A stretch of DNA of 64,000 nucleotides from Dechloromonas sp. CZR5. Its GTDB lineage: Bacteria; Pseudomonadota; Gammaproteobacteria; Burkholderiales; Rhodocyclaceae. The stretch's first letter is position 1, and every line of letters begins with the position of its first letter. Positions 1 to 9,909 of this stretch are shown in pieces. Below the pieces are notes generated by a model. It was not told the origin of the DNA and did no database searches. It saw only the letters and a program-made list of their open reading frames with translations. The translations under genes and the position numbers were made by a program. The DNA is taken from positions 806,001-870,000 of the forward strand of contig NZ_VUYQ01000001.1 of assembly GCF_008711155.1 (NCBI RefSeq), in the 5' to 3' direction.

Positions 1-2
1 CG

Positions 3-1166
3 GCCGACGTGCTGTCGGCCGACGGCAGTCTGCAGGTCGATGTCTACGATGCCATGCCCTCGGTCGGCCGGAAGTTCCTGATGGCCGGCAAGGGCGGAAT
101 GAACATCACCCATTCCGAACCGCTGGCCGATTTTGTCGGGCGCTACGGCGCGCGCGCCGGGGTGGTTGCGCCCTGGCTGTCGGTCTTCGGGCCGACGGCT
201 TTGCGCGACTGGATACATGGCCTGGGCATCGATACGTTCATTGGCACCTCCGGCCGGGTTTTTCCCACCGAGATGAAAGCGGCGCCACTGCTGCGCGCCT
301 GGTTGCACCGCTTGCGCGGGCAGGGGGTGCATATCCACGTGCGTCATCGCTGGCTGGGCTGGCACGACGGGCAGCTGCGCTTCGCCACCCCGGCCGGCGA
401 ACTGGCCGTCGCCGCAGATGCCGTACTGCTCGCCCTCGGCGGCGGCAGTTGGGCCAAGCTCGGTTCGGACGGCACCTGGGTGCCCGTGCTGCGCGACGCC
501 GGCATCCCGGTGGAAACGCTCAAGCCGGCCAACTGCGGATTCGATGTCGACTGGTCGCCGCATTTCCGCGAGCGTCATGCCGGGCAGGCGGTCAAACCGG
601 TGGTGGCGACGGCGGGCGAACAGACCCGGCAGGGCGAGTTCAACATTACCGGCAGCGGCCTTGAAGGCGGTTTGATCTACGCGCTGGCGGCCGACCTGCG
701 CGATGCGCTGGCGCGCGACGGCCGGGCGCTACTGCATCTGGATCTGGCGCCGGGGCGTACTCGGGATCGCTTGGCTACGGACCTGGCCAGGCCGCGCGGT
801 CGCGATTCTCTGGCCAACCATCTGCGCCGCAGAGCCGGGATCGAAGGCGTCAAGGCGGCGCTGCTGCGCGAGTTGTGCACACCCGAAACGCTGGCGTCGG
901 CATCGGCGCTGGCCGCCGCGATCAAGAATCTGCCACTGCCCGTGACGGCTACCCGTCCGCTCGACGAGGCGATCAGCTCGGCCGGCGGCGTCAGTTTCGC
1001 GGCGCTCGACGCCGACCTGATGCTGCGCGAGATGCCCGGGGTGTTTTGTGCCGGCGAGATGCTCGACTGGGAGGCACCGACCGGCGGTTATCTGCTGACG
1101 GCGTGTTTCGCCAGCGGGCAAGTGGCTGCCCGGGGCATGCTGGGGTGGCTGCAGCGCAGGGATTAA
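3..1166 (+). CDS. BaiN/HI0933-type flavoprotein (TIGR03862-like), 5' end cut by window
   Basis: This is a predicted FAD-dependent oxidoreductase of the HI0933/BaiN family, closest in style to the TIGR03862 subgroup. The reading frame is already open at base 3, and the N-terminal dinucleotide-binding GxGxxG motif expected in this family is missing, so the gene starts upstream of the window. Visible family features are [13 protein letters not shown] near the start, [17 protein letters not shown] in the middle, and the C-terminal segment [20 protein letters not shown], which closes the FAD site. About 387 residues are present and the family is usually near 400, so little is lost. It converges on the kinase gene with a 4-base overlap of the stop codons. 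The physiological substrate is unknown. Confidence 0.85.
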   Translation, partial: ADVLSADGSLQVDVYDAMPSVGRKFLMAGKGGMNITHSEPLADFVGRYGARAGVVAPWLSVFGPTALRDWIHGLGIDTFIGTSGRVFPTEMKAAPLLRAWLHRLRGQGVHIHVRHRWLGWHDGQLRFATPAGELAVAADAVLLALGGGSWAKLGSDGTWVPVLRDAGIPVETLKPANCGFDVDWSPHFRERHAGQAVKPVVATAGEQTRQGEFNITGSGLEGGLIYALAADLRDALARDGRALLHLDLAPGRTRDRLATDLARPRGRDSLANHLRRRAGIEGVKAALLRELCTPETLASASALAAAIKNLPLPVTATRPLDEAISSAGGVSFAALDADLMLREMPGVFCAGEMLDWEAPTGGYLLTACFASGQVAARGMLGWLQRRD

Positions 1167-4100
1167 GGCGTCTTTGGGCCGTAACGGTCCAGATAATCGA
1201 GTGCCGCCTCGAAATCGAAGGAGGAGACCAGGCTCTCGAACTGCGCATGGTGAACCCCGAAGGCTTGCTTGAGAAGGCTCGCTTCCTGCCTGACCCTGTC
1301 CTGGACGCTCATTTCGCCTTGTTGCAGTTCGCGGCGGATGTGTTCGAGCACGTTCCGGATGGCCTCGTCGTCCACGGCCGGCCCTGTCGTGCCGGCATTT
1401 TCGTGAAGGGTCGACAGTTGTTCCTGCAGAGCCTGATAAGCGGATTCCGCACGCTCGACGAGGGGTAGCAGCTCGAGCAGGTCGCGACCTTCCTTGATGG
1501 ACATTTCGAGGGTCAGCGCGGCACGGTTGACTTGGAGCGCACCGAGGGTTGCGGAAACCCCCTTGAGCGAATGGGCCAGTCGCCTCGCCTCGTCGAGGTT
1601 GCCATCGGCCAGTTGTTCGCGGATGCGGGTGAAGTCGTGGCCGTGGGTTTCGGTAAACTTGCCGAGCAGGCGGATATAAGAGTCTACACGGCCGCGTACG
1701 GCCCGCAGGCCGAGGTTGCTGTCCAGCCCGACAATGCCGGCGAGGACGGTGATCTGTTCCGGCGTTCCCTGGACGGCCGCAGCCGGCTTGCGGATGGGCA
1801 GCCAGCGGGCGAGGGTGGCATAGAGGACGTCGGGGGCGACCGGCTTGGCGATATGGTCATTCATGCCGGCTGTCATGCAGATATCGCGGTCTTCGTCGAA
1901 GGCGTTGGCGGTCATGGCCAGAATGGGCACCTGTTGCCAGCCGGGGAGCAGGCGTATCTGCCGGGTGGCCTCGAGGCCGTCCATGACGGGCATCTGCATA
2001 TCCATCAGCACCAGGTCGTAGGTGCCACGGAGGGCGCAGTCGACCGCTTCGGCGCCGTCGCGGGCCAGGTCGACGACGAGTCCGGCACCTTCCAGCATGT
2101 CGCAGGCCACTTCGGCATTGATGACGTTGTCTTCGGCCAGGAGTACCCGGGCGCCCTGCTGGTGGTGGGCGGGTGGCATCGTTGCGATCTGCGGTCTTTG
2201 CCGGTTTTCGGTGCCGCGTTTCAGGCGTGCCGTGAACCAGAAGGTGCTGCCTTTGCCCGGCTCACTTTCGACACCGATATCGCCATGCATGGCCGCCGCC
2301 AGCCTTTTGCTGATGGCCAGGCCCAGCCCTGTTCCGCCGTAGCGGCGGGTGGTCGAGGTGTCGCCCTGTTCGAAGGGCTGAAACAGCCGGGACAGATGCT
2401 CCGCCGTGATGCCGATGCCTGTATCGCTGACTTCGCAACGAATCAACACCTCATCCGTGTCTTCCTCGAGAAGGCTGGTACGCAGCTCTATCCGTCCTTG
2501 TTCCGTGAATTTGATGGCATTCGACAGGAAGTTGATCAGGATTTGCTGAACCCGCATCGAGTCTCCCCGCACGACGGCGGGAATGGCCGGGTCGACTTGG
2601 TGGATGAGGGGCAGGTGCTTGGCTTCGGCGCGTGTCGCAACCAGTTCGCAGGTCCGCTTGCAGACGTCATCGAGGGAGAAATCGCTGTCTTCGAGAACCA
2701 GCTTGTCGGCTTCGATCTTCGACAGGTCGAGGATGTCGTTGATGATGGCCAGCAGATGCTGGGCCGCATCGCCAACCTTGCTCAGGCGCTCGTATTGTTC
2801 CTTGTCGTGGGTGTTGCGCTGCGCGAGATAGGTCAGGCCGATGATGGCGTTCATCGGGGTGCGGATTTCATGGCTCATGTTGGCCAGGAAGGTGCTCTTG
2901 GCGCGGCTCGCCGATTCGGCCTCGTTCTTGGCACGCATCAGCTCTTCGGTCCGTTCGTCGACCAGCTGTTCGAGGTGCTGGCGATAGGTTTCGAGTTCGG
3001 ACTGGATGCGTTTCTTCTCGGTGATGTCTTCCTTGATGGCGAGGTAGTGCGTTATCCGACCATCCGGCTGGCGAACCGGCGAAATGATCGCCATTTCCTC
3101 GAAAATCGACCCATCCTTGCGTCGATTGATGAACTCGCCATGCCAGACCTCGCCACGCTGCAGCGTTGTCCAGAGCTCGGCCGGCGGCGCTGCCTCCAGC
3201 GTGCCGGGGTTGAGCAGTCGGGGGTTCCGGCCGATGACTTCGTCCCGCGTGTAGCCGGTATTCCGGACAAAGGCTTCGTTGACGTACTCGATCTCGGCCT
3301 GCGTGTTGGTGATGATGATGCTGTGCGGACTCTGCTCCATGGCCAGGGAGAGCTTGCGCAGTTGCTCTTCCGCTTCGCGCCGTTCGGTGATGTCCTGGAC
3401 CGTACCGACGGCCGACAGGGCATTGCCGGATTCGTCGAACCGGATGTTGGCGCGCTCGCGAACCCAGCGGATCGAGTGGGCTGTCAGGATGCGGTGTTCG
3501 CTGTCGTAGGGTTCTCCGCGCAAGGCTTTCTGCCAGTCGGCAAGGACGCGCTGGCGGTCGTCGGCGTGGATGCAATTGACGAAGTCGGCCAGCTTCAGGG
3601 GTTCGCCCTGAGTCCGCCCGAAAATCCGGTATACCTCGTCGCTCCAGCTCAGCCGGTCGTTCGCAATATCCAGTGTCCAGCTGCCCAGATGGGCGATGGC
3701 CTGCGCTTCGCGCAGCGCTGCCTCGTTCTGGCTCAGTCGTTGCTCGAACTGCTTGCGCTCGGTGATGTCCTGGCTGGTGCCGAAGAGCCGGCTGACCCGG
3801 CCATCGGTCCCGATGAGCAGTTGGCCGGCCGTGTGTATCCAGCGCTCTTCGCCGCTGTCGCGACGGATGGTCCGGTATTCCGAATCGAAGGGTTGGCGAT
3901 TGCGGAAGACGTGGTCGCGCGAGTACTCGGCAACCTGTTCGCGATCGTCCGGGTGAACCAGCGCCAGCCAGCCGCGGGTGTCCAGCGCTTCGCCCGGGGC
4001 GATGCCGAGTATCTCGTTGTGCGTCGGCGAGCCGATCAGCACGTCCCGGTCCGCTTCGAATGTGAAATGGCCGATCCGGGCCAGGCGCTGGGCTTCCAGC

Positions 4101-5854
4101 AGCATTGCTTCGCTGTGCGCCAGGGTGCGGCGCGAACGCTGCATGGCAATGCCGAGTTCGATTTCGCTGGCGATGTGTGCCAACAGCGCCACCTCTTCGT
4201 CGTCGAAGGCATCGCTAGCCGAGGCGTCGAGGTTCAGGCTCCCGAATACCTTGCCGTCGATCCAGAGCGGCAAACTGATCGACGAACGGGTGCCGCCAGC
4301 CTTGGCTATCTCCCGCCAGCGCGCCAGCGCAGGGTCCGGATCGATGTCCCGGGCGACGAAGGGGCGGCCATGCCGTATGGCCCGGCCGATGGTTCCCTGG
4401 CCGTTCCATTCATCGGCCCAGGTGGCGTTCAGATTGAGGAGATCGGGCCTATGGTTGCCGGAGTGGGCGAGCGGCAGGATGCCTCTGGCCGGGTCGTGCA
4501 TCGCTTCGCCAACCCAGGCCAGCTGGTAGCCGCCGGTTTCGACAATGATGGTGCAGACATCGGCCAGCATTCCCGGCTGGTCGTGGTGGCGGACAAGCGC
4601 CTGGGAAACGGCGTTCATCAGGCGCAGCGCGCGATTCTGGCGGTCGATCTTGTCCTTGTCGTTCTGGCGTGCAGTGATGTCGTTGACGACCCCGGCCGTC
4701 AGGCGCGGGCTTCCATCCGACAGGCGTTCGGTGACGCAACGCCGGTCCTCGATCCATAGCCAATGCCCATCGTCGTGCCGCACGCGGTATTCAAGGCACT
4801 GGGCTTCGGTCGTGCCTTGCGCGGCTGACAGGCAAGCGCTGTCCAGCGCCTCCCGGTCGTCCGGATGAACGCGGTCCATCCAGGCTGCCAGCGTTCGCGG
4901 TGCGGCGCCGGCCGCGCACCCCAGTATGCGCAGCACGCCCCGGCTCAGCTGGTAGCGGTCGATGTCGTGCTGGTACTCCCAGCTTCCGGCGCCCCCGCCA
5001 TCGAGCGCCATCTGCAGGTGGGCTTCCAGGCGAAGGAGGTCGCGTTCCTGCTGCGCCTGCTGCAGGGCGTGTTCCATCCGCTCCAGGGCCAGTTGCTCAA
5101 GCAGGCGTCGCTGGTTGACCACACCGGCGATCTGACCGGACTTGCTCAGCACGACCATGTGTCGCAGCCGGAAACGGGTCATTGCTTCCATGGCGCCCGT
5201 CACCGACATGTCGACTGACACGCTGCGCAGCGGCGCACTCATCGTTTCGCGCAGGGTCAGGACCTGGGGGGCATCGTGCTGCGCGAGCAGGCGCGGGATA
5301 TCCCGCTCGGTCAGGATGCCGATCGGCATGTCGCCTTCGCTGACGATCAGATAGTCGGCGCCCTGTTCGATCATCTGGGCGATGGCCTTGTCGAGTGCCG
5401 CCTCGGGAGGGAGATGCGGCACTTCGTGATCCATGATGCCTGCCAGCGTACGCACATGCCGGAAAGCCGAGCTACCCAGGTACATGCGGAAGTCGGTGTC
5501 GCTGACGATCCCGGCTATCGCTCCGGTTTCATCGAGGACAACCAGGTGGCGGATCTTCTTTTCCTCGGTCAGCCGTCGGGCGCTGACCAGGTCGAGATCG
5601 ACGGGCGCGCTGATCAACGGTTGGGACATGATCGTGCCGACCGGCGTGTCGCCTGGCGTACGGGCGTGAAAGGCGCAAACAATGTTGCTTTCGGTCACGA
5701 TGCCGACCGGAATCCCCTCGGCGAGGACGATGACGCAGGATATCTGCTCGTCCGACATCTTTCGCACAGCCTGCTGCAGAGTCGCCTCCGGCGGCAAGGT
5801 GTGGACTTCGAGGCTCATGATCGAGCCCAGGGTTGAGGAAGGGGCGATGGGCAT
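1163..5854 (-). CDS. CBS-PAS-GAF hybrid sensor histidine kinase with receiver and HPt domains
   Basis: This is a soluble-looking hybrid kinase of about 1563 residues with no evident membrane segment. Domain order by residue is roughly: four CBS motifs (1-265), PAS (285-405), GAF (420-575), three PAS domains (590-965), HisKA with SHEIRTP around 995, HATPase with [16 protein letters not shown] and GGTGLGLAI (1105-1220), receiver with the phospho-Asp in LVLMDMQMP around 1283, and HPt with the histidine in AHSLKGVS around 1426. CBS pairs usually bind adenosine nucleotides, so an energy-linked signal is plausible but inferred. The frame stays open upstream to 6076, but that part overlaps the HD-GYP gene. 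I chose the ATG just before the first CBS motif; no clear Shine-Dalgarno sequence is seen. It lies 106 bases downstream of the HD-GYP regulator gene, a likely phosphotransfer partner. Confidence 0.9.
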   Translation of the reverse strand: MPIAPSSTLGSIMSLEVHTLPPEATLQQAVRKMSDEQISCVIVLAEGIPVGIVTESNIVCAFHARTPGDTPVGTIMSQPLISAPVDLDLVSARRLTEEKKIRHLVVLDETGAIAGIVSDTDFRMYLGSSAFRHVRTLAGIMDHEVPHLPPEAALDKAIAQMIEQGADYLIVSEGDMPIGILTERDIPRLLAQHDAPQVLTLRETMSAPLRSVSVDMSVTGAMEAMTRFRLRHMVVLSKSGQIAGVVNQRRLLEQLALERMEHALQQAQQERDLLRLEAHLQMALDGGGAGSWEYQHDIDRYQLSRGVLRILGCAAGAAPRTLAAWMDRVHPDDREALDSACLSAAQGTTEAQCLEYRVRHDDGHWLWIEDRRCVTERLSDGSPRLTAGVVNDITARQNDKDKIDRQNRALRLMNAVSQALVRHHDQPGMLADVCTIIVETGGYQLAWVGEAMHDPARGILPLAHSGNHRPDLLNLNATWADEWNGQGTIGRAIRHGRPFVARDIDPDPALARWREIAKAGGTRSSISLPLWIDGKVFGSLNLDASASDAFDDEEVALLAHIASEIELGIAMQRSRRTLAHSEAMLLEAQRLARIGHFTFEADRDVLIGSPTHNEILGIAPGEALDTRGWLALVHPDDREQVAEYSRDHVFRNRQPFDSEYRTIRRDSGEERWIHTAGQLLIGTDGRVSRLFGTSQDITERKQFEQRLSQNEAALREAQAIAHLGSWTLDIANDRLSWSDEVYRIFGRTQGEPLKLADFVNCIHADDRQRVLADWQKALRGEPYDSEHRILTAHSIRWVRERANIRFDESGNALSAVGTVQDITERREAEEQLRKLSLAMEQSPHSIIITNTQAEIEYVNEAFVRNTGYTRDEVIGRNPRLLNPGTLEAAPPAELWTTLQRGEVWHGEFINRRKDGSIFEEMAIISPVRQPDGRITHYLAIKEDITEKKRIQSELETYRQHLEQLVDERTEELMRAKNEAESASRAKSTFLANMSHEIRTPMNAIIGLTYLAQRNTHDKEQYERLSKVGDAAQHLLAIINDILDLSKIEADKLVLEDSDFSLDDVCKRTCELVATRAEAKHLPLIHQVDPAIPAVVRGDSMRVQQILINFLSNAIKFTEQGRIELRTSLLEEDTDEVLIRCEVSDTGIGITAEHLSRLFQPFEQGDTSTTRRYGGTGLGLAISKRLAAAMHGDIGVESEPGKGSTFWFTARLKRGTENRQRPQIATMPPAHHQQGARVLLAEDNVINAEVACDMLEGAGLVVDLARDGAEAVDCALRGTYDLVLMDMQMPVMDGLEATRQIRLLPGWQQVPILAMTANAFDEDRDICMTAGMNDHIAKPVAPDVLYATLARWLPIRKPAAAVQGTPEQITVLAGIVGLDSNLGLRAVRGRVDSYIRLLGKFTETHGHDFTRIREQLADGNLDEARRLAHSLKGVSATLGALQVNRAALTLEMSIKEGRDLLELLPLVERAESAYQALQEQLSTLHENAGTTGPAVDDEAIRNVLEHIRRELQQGEMSVQDRVRQEASLLKQAFGVHHAQFESLVSSFDFEAALDYLDRYGPKTP

Positions 5855-5960
5855 GGGAGGGGGAAGCGGGGGGGGGCTGCGTTCAGTAAGCCACACCGTT
5901 AGCGGATACGCTCCGGGTCTCCGGTGGGTTTCTCCAGGCGCTGCGGCGAAGCGGCATGTC

Positions 5961-7046
5961 TTACTCTGCGTAGGCCTTGGCAATGGCAACGAAGGTTTCG
6001 AAATCGCAGACGAAGGCTTCGACGATATCCGGATCGAAATGAATTCCCTTGCCGTCCAGTATGATCCGGTGGGCATGCTCGAAGGAGAACGCCGGCTTAT
6101 AGACGCGTTTGCAGGTCAGGGCGTCGAATACGTCGGCGAGCGCCATCAGGCGCGCGGCGATCGGGATGTCGTCGCCGGCCAGCCCGTCCGGATAGCCGCT
6201 GCCGTCCCATTTTTCGTGGTGCGAGCGGGCAATCATCTTGGCGATGGCGAGAAACTCGACGGGCTTGTCGGCGTCAGCTTCGGCCTGGGCAATGGCGTTG
6301 CTGCCGAGTTCGGCGTGGGTCTTCATGATTTCCCACTCTTCCGGCGTCAGTTTGCCGGGTTTGAGCAGGACGTGGTCGGGAATGCCTACCTTGCCGATGT
6401 CGTGCAGGGGGGCGGACTGGACCAGGGCATTGATGGTCCGCTGGTCGAGGTAGTGGGCAAAGCGCGGGTGCTGGCACAAGCGCTTGGCCAGGGTCAGGAT
6501 GTATTCCTGCGTCCGACGCAGATGCTTGCCGGTTTCCGGGTCGCGGGTTTCGGCCAGGCGGGCGAGGGCGTGGATGCTGACTTCCTGGATCAGCTGGTTT
6601 TCATGCATCCGGCGGGCCACCTCATTTTCGAGGAAGGCGTTCTGGTTGCTCAGGAAGTCTCTTGCCGCCTTGAGTTCGAGCTGGGTACGCACCCGGGCGA
6701 GGACGATGCTCGGGCGGATCGGCTTGGTGATGTAGTCGACGGCACCCAGGTCGAGGCCGCGCTCTTCGTCGGAGGTTCCGTCCATGGCGGTGACGAAGAT
6801 CACCGGAATGTTGCGCGTGACCCCGGATGCTTTCAACTCGCCGAGAACCTCGAAGCCATCCATTTCCGGCATCATCACATCGAGCAGAATGAGGTCGGGG
6901 GTCGGATCGGCCATCGCGATCTGGATGGCGCGTTTTCCCGAATTGGCAGCCCGGACTCGATAAGTCGGCTGCAGCAGTTCGCCCAGAACACTGAGATTCT
7001 CGGGCGTGTCGTCGACGATCAGTATGGTCGGTGGGCGGATATCCAT
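5961..7046 (-). CDS. Response regulator with HD-GYP phosphodiesterase domain
   Basis: This is a two-domain regulator of 361 residues: an N-terminal receiver with acidic pocket D12/D13 and phospho-acceptor D56 (LILLDVMMP), a short helical linker, and a C-terminal HD-GYP domain. The catalytic HD pair is H215/D216 ([11 protein letters not shown]), and [11 protein letters not shown] spans about 276-286, so the enzyme should be able to hydrolyse cyclic di-GMP. The family is RpfG-like. The ATG at 7046 was chosen because it has a GGA element 8 bases upstream; a TTG four codons earlier is also possible. It is the first gene of a probable two-gene operon with the large hybrid kinase, whose HPt domain could phosphorylate this receiver. 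Confidence 0.92.
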   Translation of the reverse strand: MDIRPPTILIVDDTPENLSVLGELLQPTYRVRAANSGKRAIQIAMADPTPDLILLDVMMPEMDGFEVLGELKASGVTRNIPVIFVTAMDGTSDEERGLDLGAVDYITKPIRPSIVLARVRTQLELKAARDFLSNQNAFLENEVARRMHENQLIQEVSIHALARLAETRDPETGKHLRRTQEYILTLAKRLCQHPRFAHYLDQRTINALVQSAPLHDIGKVGIPDHVLLKPGKLTPEEWEIMKTHAELGSNAIAQAEADADKPVEFLAIAKMIARSHHEKWDGSGYPDGLAGDDIPIAARLMALADVFDALTCKRVYKPAFSFEHAHRIILDGKGIHFDPDIVEAFVCDFETFVAIAKAYAE

Positions 7047-7102
7047 GCGCAAGTCCAATCGCCCTTGAGTGGCGAGTTTGCGAGAATTATCACATTACTG
7101 TA

Positions 7103-7131
7103 ATAGTATTGCCAGCTTTAATCTTTGTTAA
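7103..7131 (-). promoter_or_regulatory. Predicted sigma-70 promoter of the HD-GYP/kinase operon
   Basis: On the minus strand a TTAACA -35 element and a TACTAT -10 element are separated by 17 bases, about 60 bases upstream of the HD-GYP start. The surrounding AT-rich stretch stands out from the GC-rich background. It sits inside a 9-base inverted repeat (7080-7088 and 7131-7139). Confidence 0.45.
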
Positions 7132-7161
7132 ATTCTCGCTCCGGCGGGGCGGACGGGCGGG

Positions 7162-8016
7162 TCACTTGCCGACAATACGGCGGTAGATTGCGAAACGATT
7201 CCGGTCGATCTTGCCACTGTCCACCGCTGTGGTCAGCGCACAGCCGGGTTCGCGGTCATGCTGGCAGTCGCGGAATCGGCAGTGGCCGAGGTATTCCCGG
7301 AATTCCGGGAAGGCGTTTTCGATTTCCTGGCGGTCGAGATGACCAAGACCGAATTCCTGCAGACCCGGGGAGTCGATCAGGTCGCTGTCCGCATCCAGGT
7401 GATAGAGCGTGGCATGCGTGGTGGTGTGCTTGCCGGAATCGAGCGCCTGCGAGATTTCGCGTGTCGCGGCGTTGGCTTCCGGGATCAGTGCATTGACCAG
7501 CGTCGATTTGCCCATGCCGGACTGGCCGACCAGGACGCTGGTCTTGCCGGCCAGGTGGGGGCGCAGGTCTTCGGCGTGGTCGCGGGCCGACAGTTCGAGG
7601 ATCGGATAGTCGAGCGCCGCCAGGGTGGCCAGGCGCGCGCGGGCCGCCGGCAGCTTGTCTGCCAGGTCGCACTTGTTGAGTACGATCAGCGGCGCGATTT
7701 CCTCGCTTTCGGCGGCGAGCAGGGCGCGGGCAACCAGTTCGTCGGAGAAGGCCGGCTCGGTGGCGACGACGATGACGATCTGGTCGACGTTGGCGGCAAT
7801 CAGTTTCTGGCGGATTTCGTTGGAGCGATAGAGCAGGCTGCTGCGTGGCTGGATCGCCTCGACGACGCCCTGGTCGTCCGAGGTGCGCTGGATGTCGACG
7901 CGGTCGCCGCAGGCGATTTCACTTTTCTTGCCGCGCGGAAAACAGGGCAAGCGGGTGCCGTCGGGCAGTTCGACCATGTATTGCCGGCCGTGCGCGGCGA
8001 TGACTCTGCCTTCCAT
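7162..8016 (-). CDS. rsgA: Ribosome small subunit-dependent GTPase A
   Basis: RsgA is a circularly permuted GTPase that acts late in 30S subunit maturation. The 284-residue protein has an N-terminal OB fold, then the permuted motif order: G4 NKCD (114-117), G1 GQSGMGKST (164-172) and G3 DSPG (215-218). A C-terminal zinc site uses C246, C251, H253 and C259. Length and motifs are normal for the family. Its ATG shares one base with the stop codon of the upstream M48 protease gene, so the two are translationally coupled. Confidence 0.97.
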   Translation of the reverse strand: MEGRVIAAHGRQYMVELPDGTRLPCFPRGKKSEIACGDRVDIQRTSDDQGVVEAIQPRSSLLYRSNEIRQKLIAANVDQIVIVVATEPAFSDELVARALLAAESEEIAPLIVLNKCDLADKLPAARARLATLAALDYPILELSARDHAEDLRPHLAGKTSVLVGQSGMGKSTLVNALIPEANAATREISQALDSGKHTTTHATLYHLDADSDLIDSPGLQEFGLGHLDRQEIENAFPEFREYLGHCRFRDCQHDREPGCALTTAVDSGKIDRNRFAIYRRIVGK

Positions 8017-9266
8017 CAGCTGGCGGCCCCCTGCAGCTGCAGGTGGGCAATGCGTTGCGCAGCGGGCGGGTGCGAGTCGTAGAACAGCGAATGCAGCGGG
8101 TCCGGGGTCAATGTCGAGGCGTTGTCCCGGTATAGCTTGACCAGCGCGTGGATGAGATCGTCGGCGGCGGCATGCTCGGCGGCATAGGCATCGGCCTCGA
8201 ACTCATGCCGGCGCGACAGCCAGCTCATCAACGGTGTCAGCGGGAAGGTGAATACCGGCATGACCAAAAAGAACAGGATCAGCGCCAGTGCCGTATTCTG
8301 CGCGTCGACGCCGAGGCCGGCGTAGAACCACGGGGCGTCGATCAGTTGGCCGAGCAGCCACAGGAACGCAAGCGAGCCGGCAAACATCGTGATCATGCGC
8401 TTGAGCACGTGTTTTTTGCGGAAATGGCCCAGTTCGTGGGCGAGCACGGCTTCAACCTCGGGCGGGTCGAGGCGGGTGAGCAGGGTATCGAAAAAGACGA
8501 TGCGCTTGTTGTTACCGAAGCCGGTGAAGTAGGCGTTGCCGTGGCTGGAGCGCTTCGAGCCGTCCATGACGAAAAGGCCGGAAGAACGGAAGCCGCAGCG
8601 GACGAGCAGGGCCTCGACCCGCGATTTCATCTCGCCTTCCTCGAGCGGCGAGAACTTGTTGAACAGCGGCGCGATCCAGGTCGGATACACGAACATCAGC
8701 AGCAGGTTGAAGGCTGACCAGAACAGCCAGACGTAAAGCCACCAGTTTTCGCCCATGGCACCCATCAACCACAGTATGGCGAGGATGACCGGGGCTCCGA
8801 TCAGGGCGCCCAGCAAGGTCTGTTTGACCAGGTCGGCGAAGAACAGGCCCGGCGTCATGCGGTTGAAGCCGTGGCGGGCTTCGACGACGAACTGGCTGTA
8901 GAGGGACAGCGGCAGGTCGACGAGGCCGGAGATGAGCATCAGGCTGAAGATCATGGCCAGGCCGTAGAGCAGGCCGTCGGCGCGCGGCATCCAGAACTCG
9001 TGCAGTCCGGCCAGTCCGCCGCCCAGTGTCAGTGCCAACAGCAGGCCCGCATCGACGAAGATGCCAGCCACGGCTGCCTTGCTACGATCGACGGTGTAGT
9101 CGGCCGCCTTCTGATGGGTGGGCAGGGTCACCGTATCGGCGAATCCGGCAGGCAGCGAGGCGCGATGCGCCGAGACGAAGCGGATGTGCCGGATTTTCAG
9201 CCATAGGCGGACGGCCAGCGTCAGGGTGAAGAAGAGGAGAAAGATCAGGGTGAAATTCTGAGTCAC
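8016..9266 (-). CDS. M48 family membrane metalloprotease (Ste24-like)
   Basis: This is an integral-membrane zinc endopeptidase of the M48 family, Ste24/CAAX-protease-1 type, about 416 residues. The zinc motif HELGH lies at about 277-281 and the third ligand is in [11 protein letters not shown] further on. Several hydrophobic segments flank the active site, and the protein belongs in the inner membrane with a role in membrane-protein quality control by family analogy. The open frame extends to a TTG at 9317, but homologues normally begin MTQNFT, so I place the start at the GTG at 9266; this is uncertain. It is divergent from orn and overlaps rsgA by one base. Confidence 0.9.
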   Translation of the reverse strand: MTQNFTLIFLLFFTLTLAVRLWLKIRHIRFVSAHRASLPAGFADTVTLPTHQKAADYTVDRSKAAVAGIFVDAGLLLALTLGGGLAGLHEFWMPRADGLLYGLAMIFSLMLISGLVDLPLSLYSQFVVEARHGFNRMTPGLFFADLVKQTLLGALIGAPVILAILWLMGAMGENWWLYVWLFWSAFNLLLMFVYPTWIAPLFNKFSPLEEGEMKSRVEALLVRCGFRSSGLFVMDGSKRSSHGNAYFTGFGNNKRIVFFDTLLTRLDPPEVEAVLAHELGHFRKKHVLKRMITMFAGSLAFLWLLGQLIDAPWFYAGLGVDAQNTALALILFFLVMPVFTFPLTPLMSWLSRRHEFEADAYAAEHAAADDLIHALVKLYRDNASTLTPDPLHSLFYDSHPPAAQRIAHLQLQGAAS

Positions 9267-9321
9267 GAAGGTCGGGCCGAGCTGTGCGAAAATCGGGGTT
9301 TTCAAGGAATCGGGCAATTAT

Positions 9322-9867
9322 ATGGCAGGCAATGCAAACAACCTCGTCTGGCTGGACATGGAAATGACGGGTTTGAATCCGGATGGCGACCGGATCATCG
9401 AGATGGCGATGGTCGTGACCAATTCCGAACTGGAAATGGTTGCGGAATCCCCGTCCTGGGTGGTTCACCAATCCGACGCAACGCTGGCCGCCATGGATGA
9501 TTGGAACCAGAAAACCCACGGCCGTTCCGGCCTGATCGACAAGGTCAAGGCCTCGACCCTGGACGAGGCAGCCGTCGAGGCAGCAGCACTGGAGTTTCTG
9601 CAGAAATATTCACTGGCCGGCCACTCACCGATGTGCGGCAACTCCATCGGCCAGGATCGCCGTTTCATGGCGCGCTACATGCCGACGCTGGAAGCCTTCT
9701 TCCATTACCGCAACCTCGACGTCAGCACCCTGAAGGAACTGTGCAGGCGCTGGCAGCCCGAGGTCTACAAAGGCTTCAAGAAGAAGAGCAAGCACACGGC
9801 CATGGCCGACATCTACGAGTCCATCGACGAACTCAAGTACTACCGGGAGCATTTCCTGAAGGGCTGA
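9322..9867 (+). CDS. orn: Oligoribonuclease
   Basis: Orn is the 3'-5' exoribonuclease that degrades 2-5 nt RNAs and also clears pGpG formed by cyclic di-GMP hydrolysis. The 181-residue protein has the complete DEDDh set: D12 and E14 in WLDMEMTG, D112 in [11 protein letters not shown]158 and D163 in KHTAMADI. Length is typical. It sits divergently beside the M48 protease with an almost non-existent intergenic region, so its promoter must lie inside the protease reading frame or its very start. Confidence 0.98.
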   Translation: MAGNANNLVWLDMEMTGLNPDGDRIIEMAMVVTNSELEMVAESPSWVVHQSDATLAAMDDWNQKTHGRSGLIDKVKASTLDEAAVEAAALEFLQKYSLAGHSPMCGNSIGQDRRFMARYMPTLEAFFHYRNLDVSTLKELCRRWQPEVYKGFKKKSKHTAMADIYESIDELKYYREHFLKG

Positions 9868-9908
9868 GGATTCAGCCAGACTGTGCTCGTCAAGCGGCGG
9901 GCACAGTC
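9862..9908 (+). terminator. Weak hairpins between convergent orn and glycosyltransferase genes
   Basis: Two short hairpins follow the orn stop: GGCTGA/TCAGCC with a 4-base loop (9862-9877), and GACTGTGC/GCACAGTC with a 14-base loop (9879-9908). Neither has a clear U-tract, so termination activity is only a suggestion. Confidence 0.3.
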
Positions 9909-9909
9909 C

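Noticed and set aside
1532-4759. A very long open frame on the plus strand, antisense to the hybrid kinase
   Set aside because: GC-rich codon usage of the kinase leaves the opposite frame open. The translation has no domain or motif, while the minus strand shows complete kinase domains.
5855-6076. N-terminal extension of the hybrid kinase
   Set aside because: The extension overlaps the 3' end of the HD-GYP gene, is proline/serine rich and carries no domain. The first CBS motif begins right after the chosen ATG.
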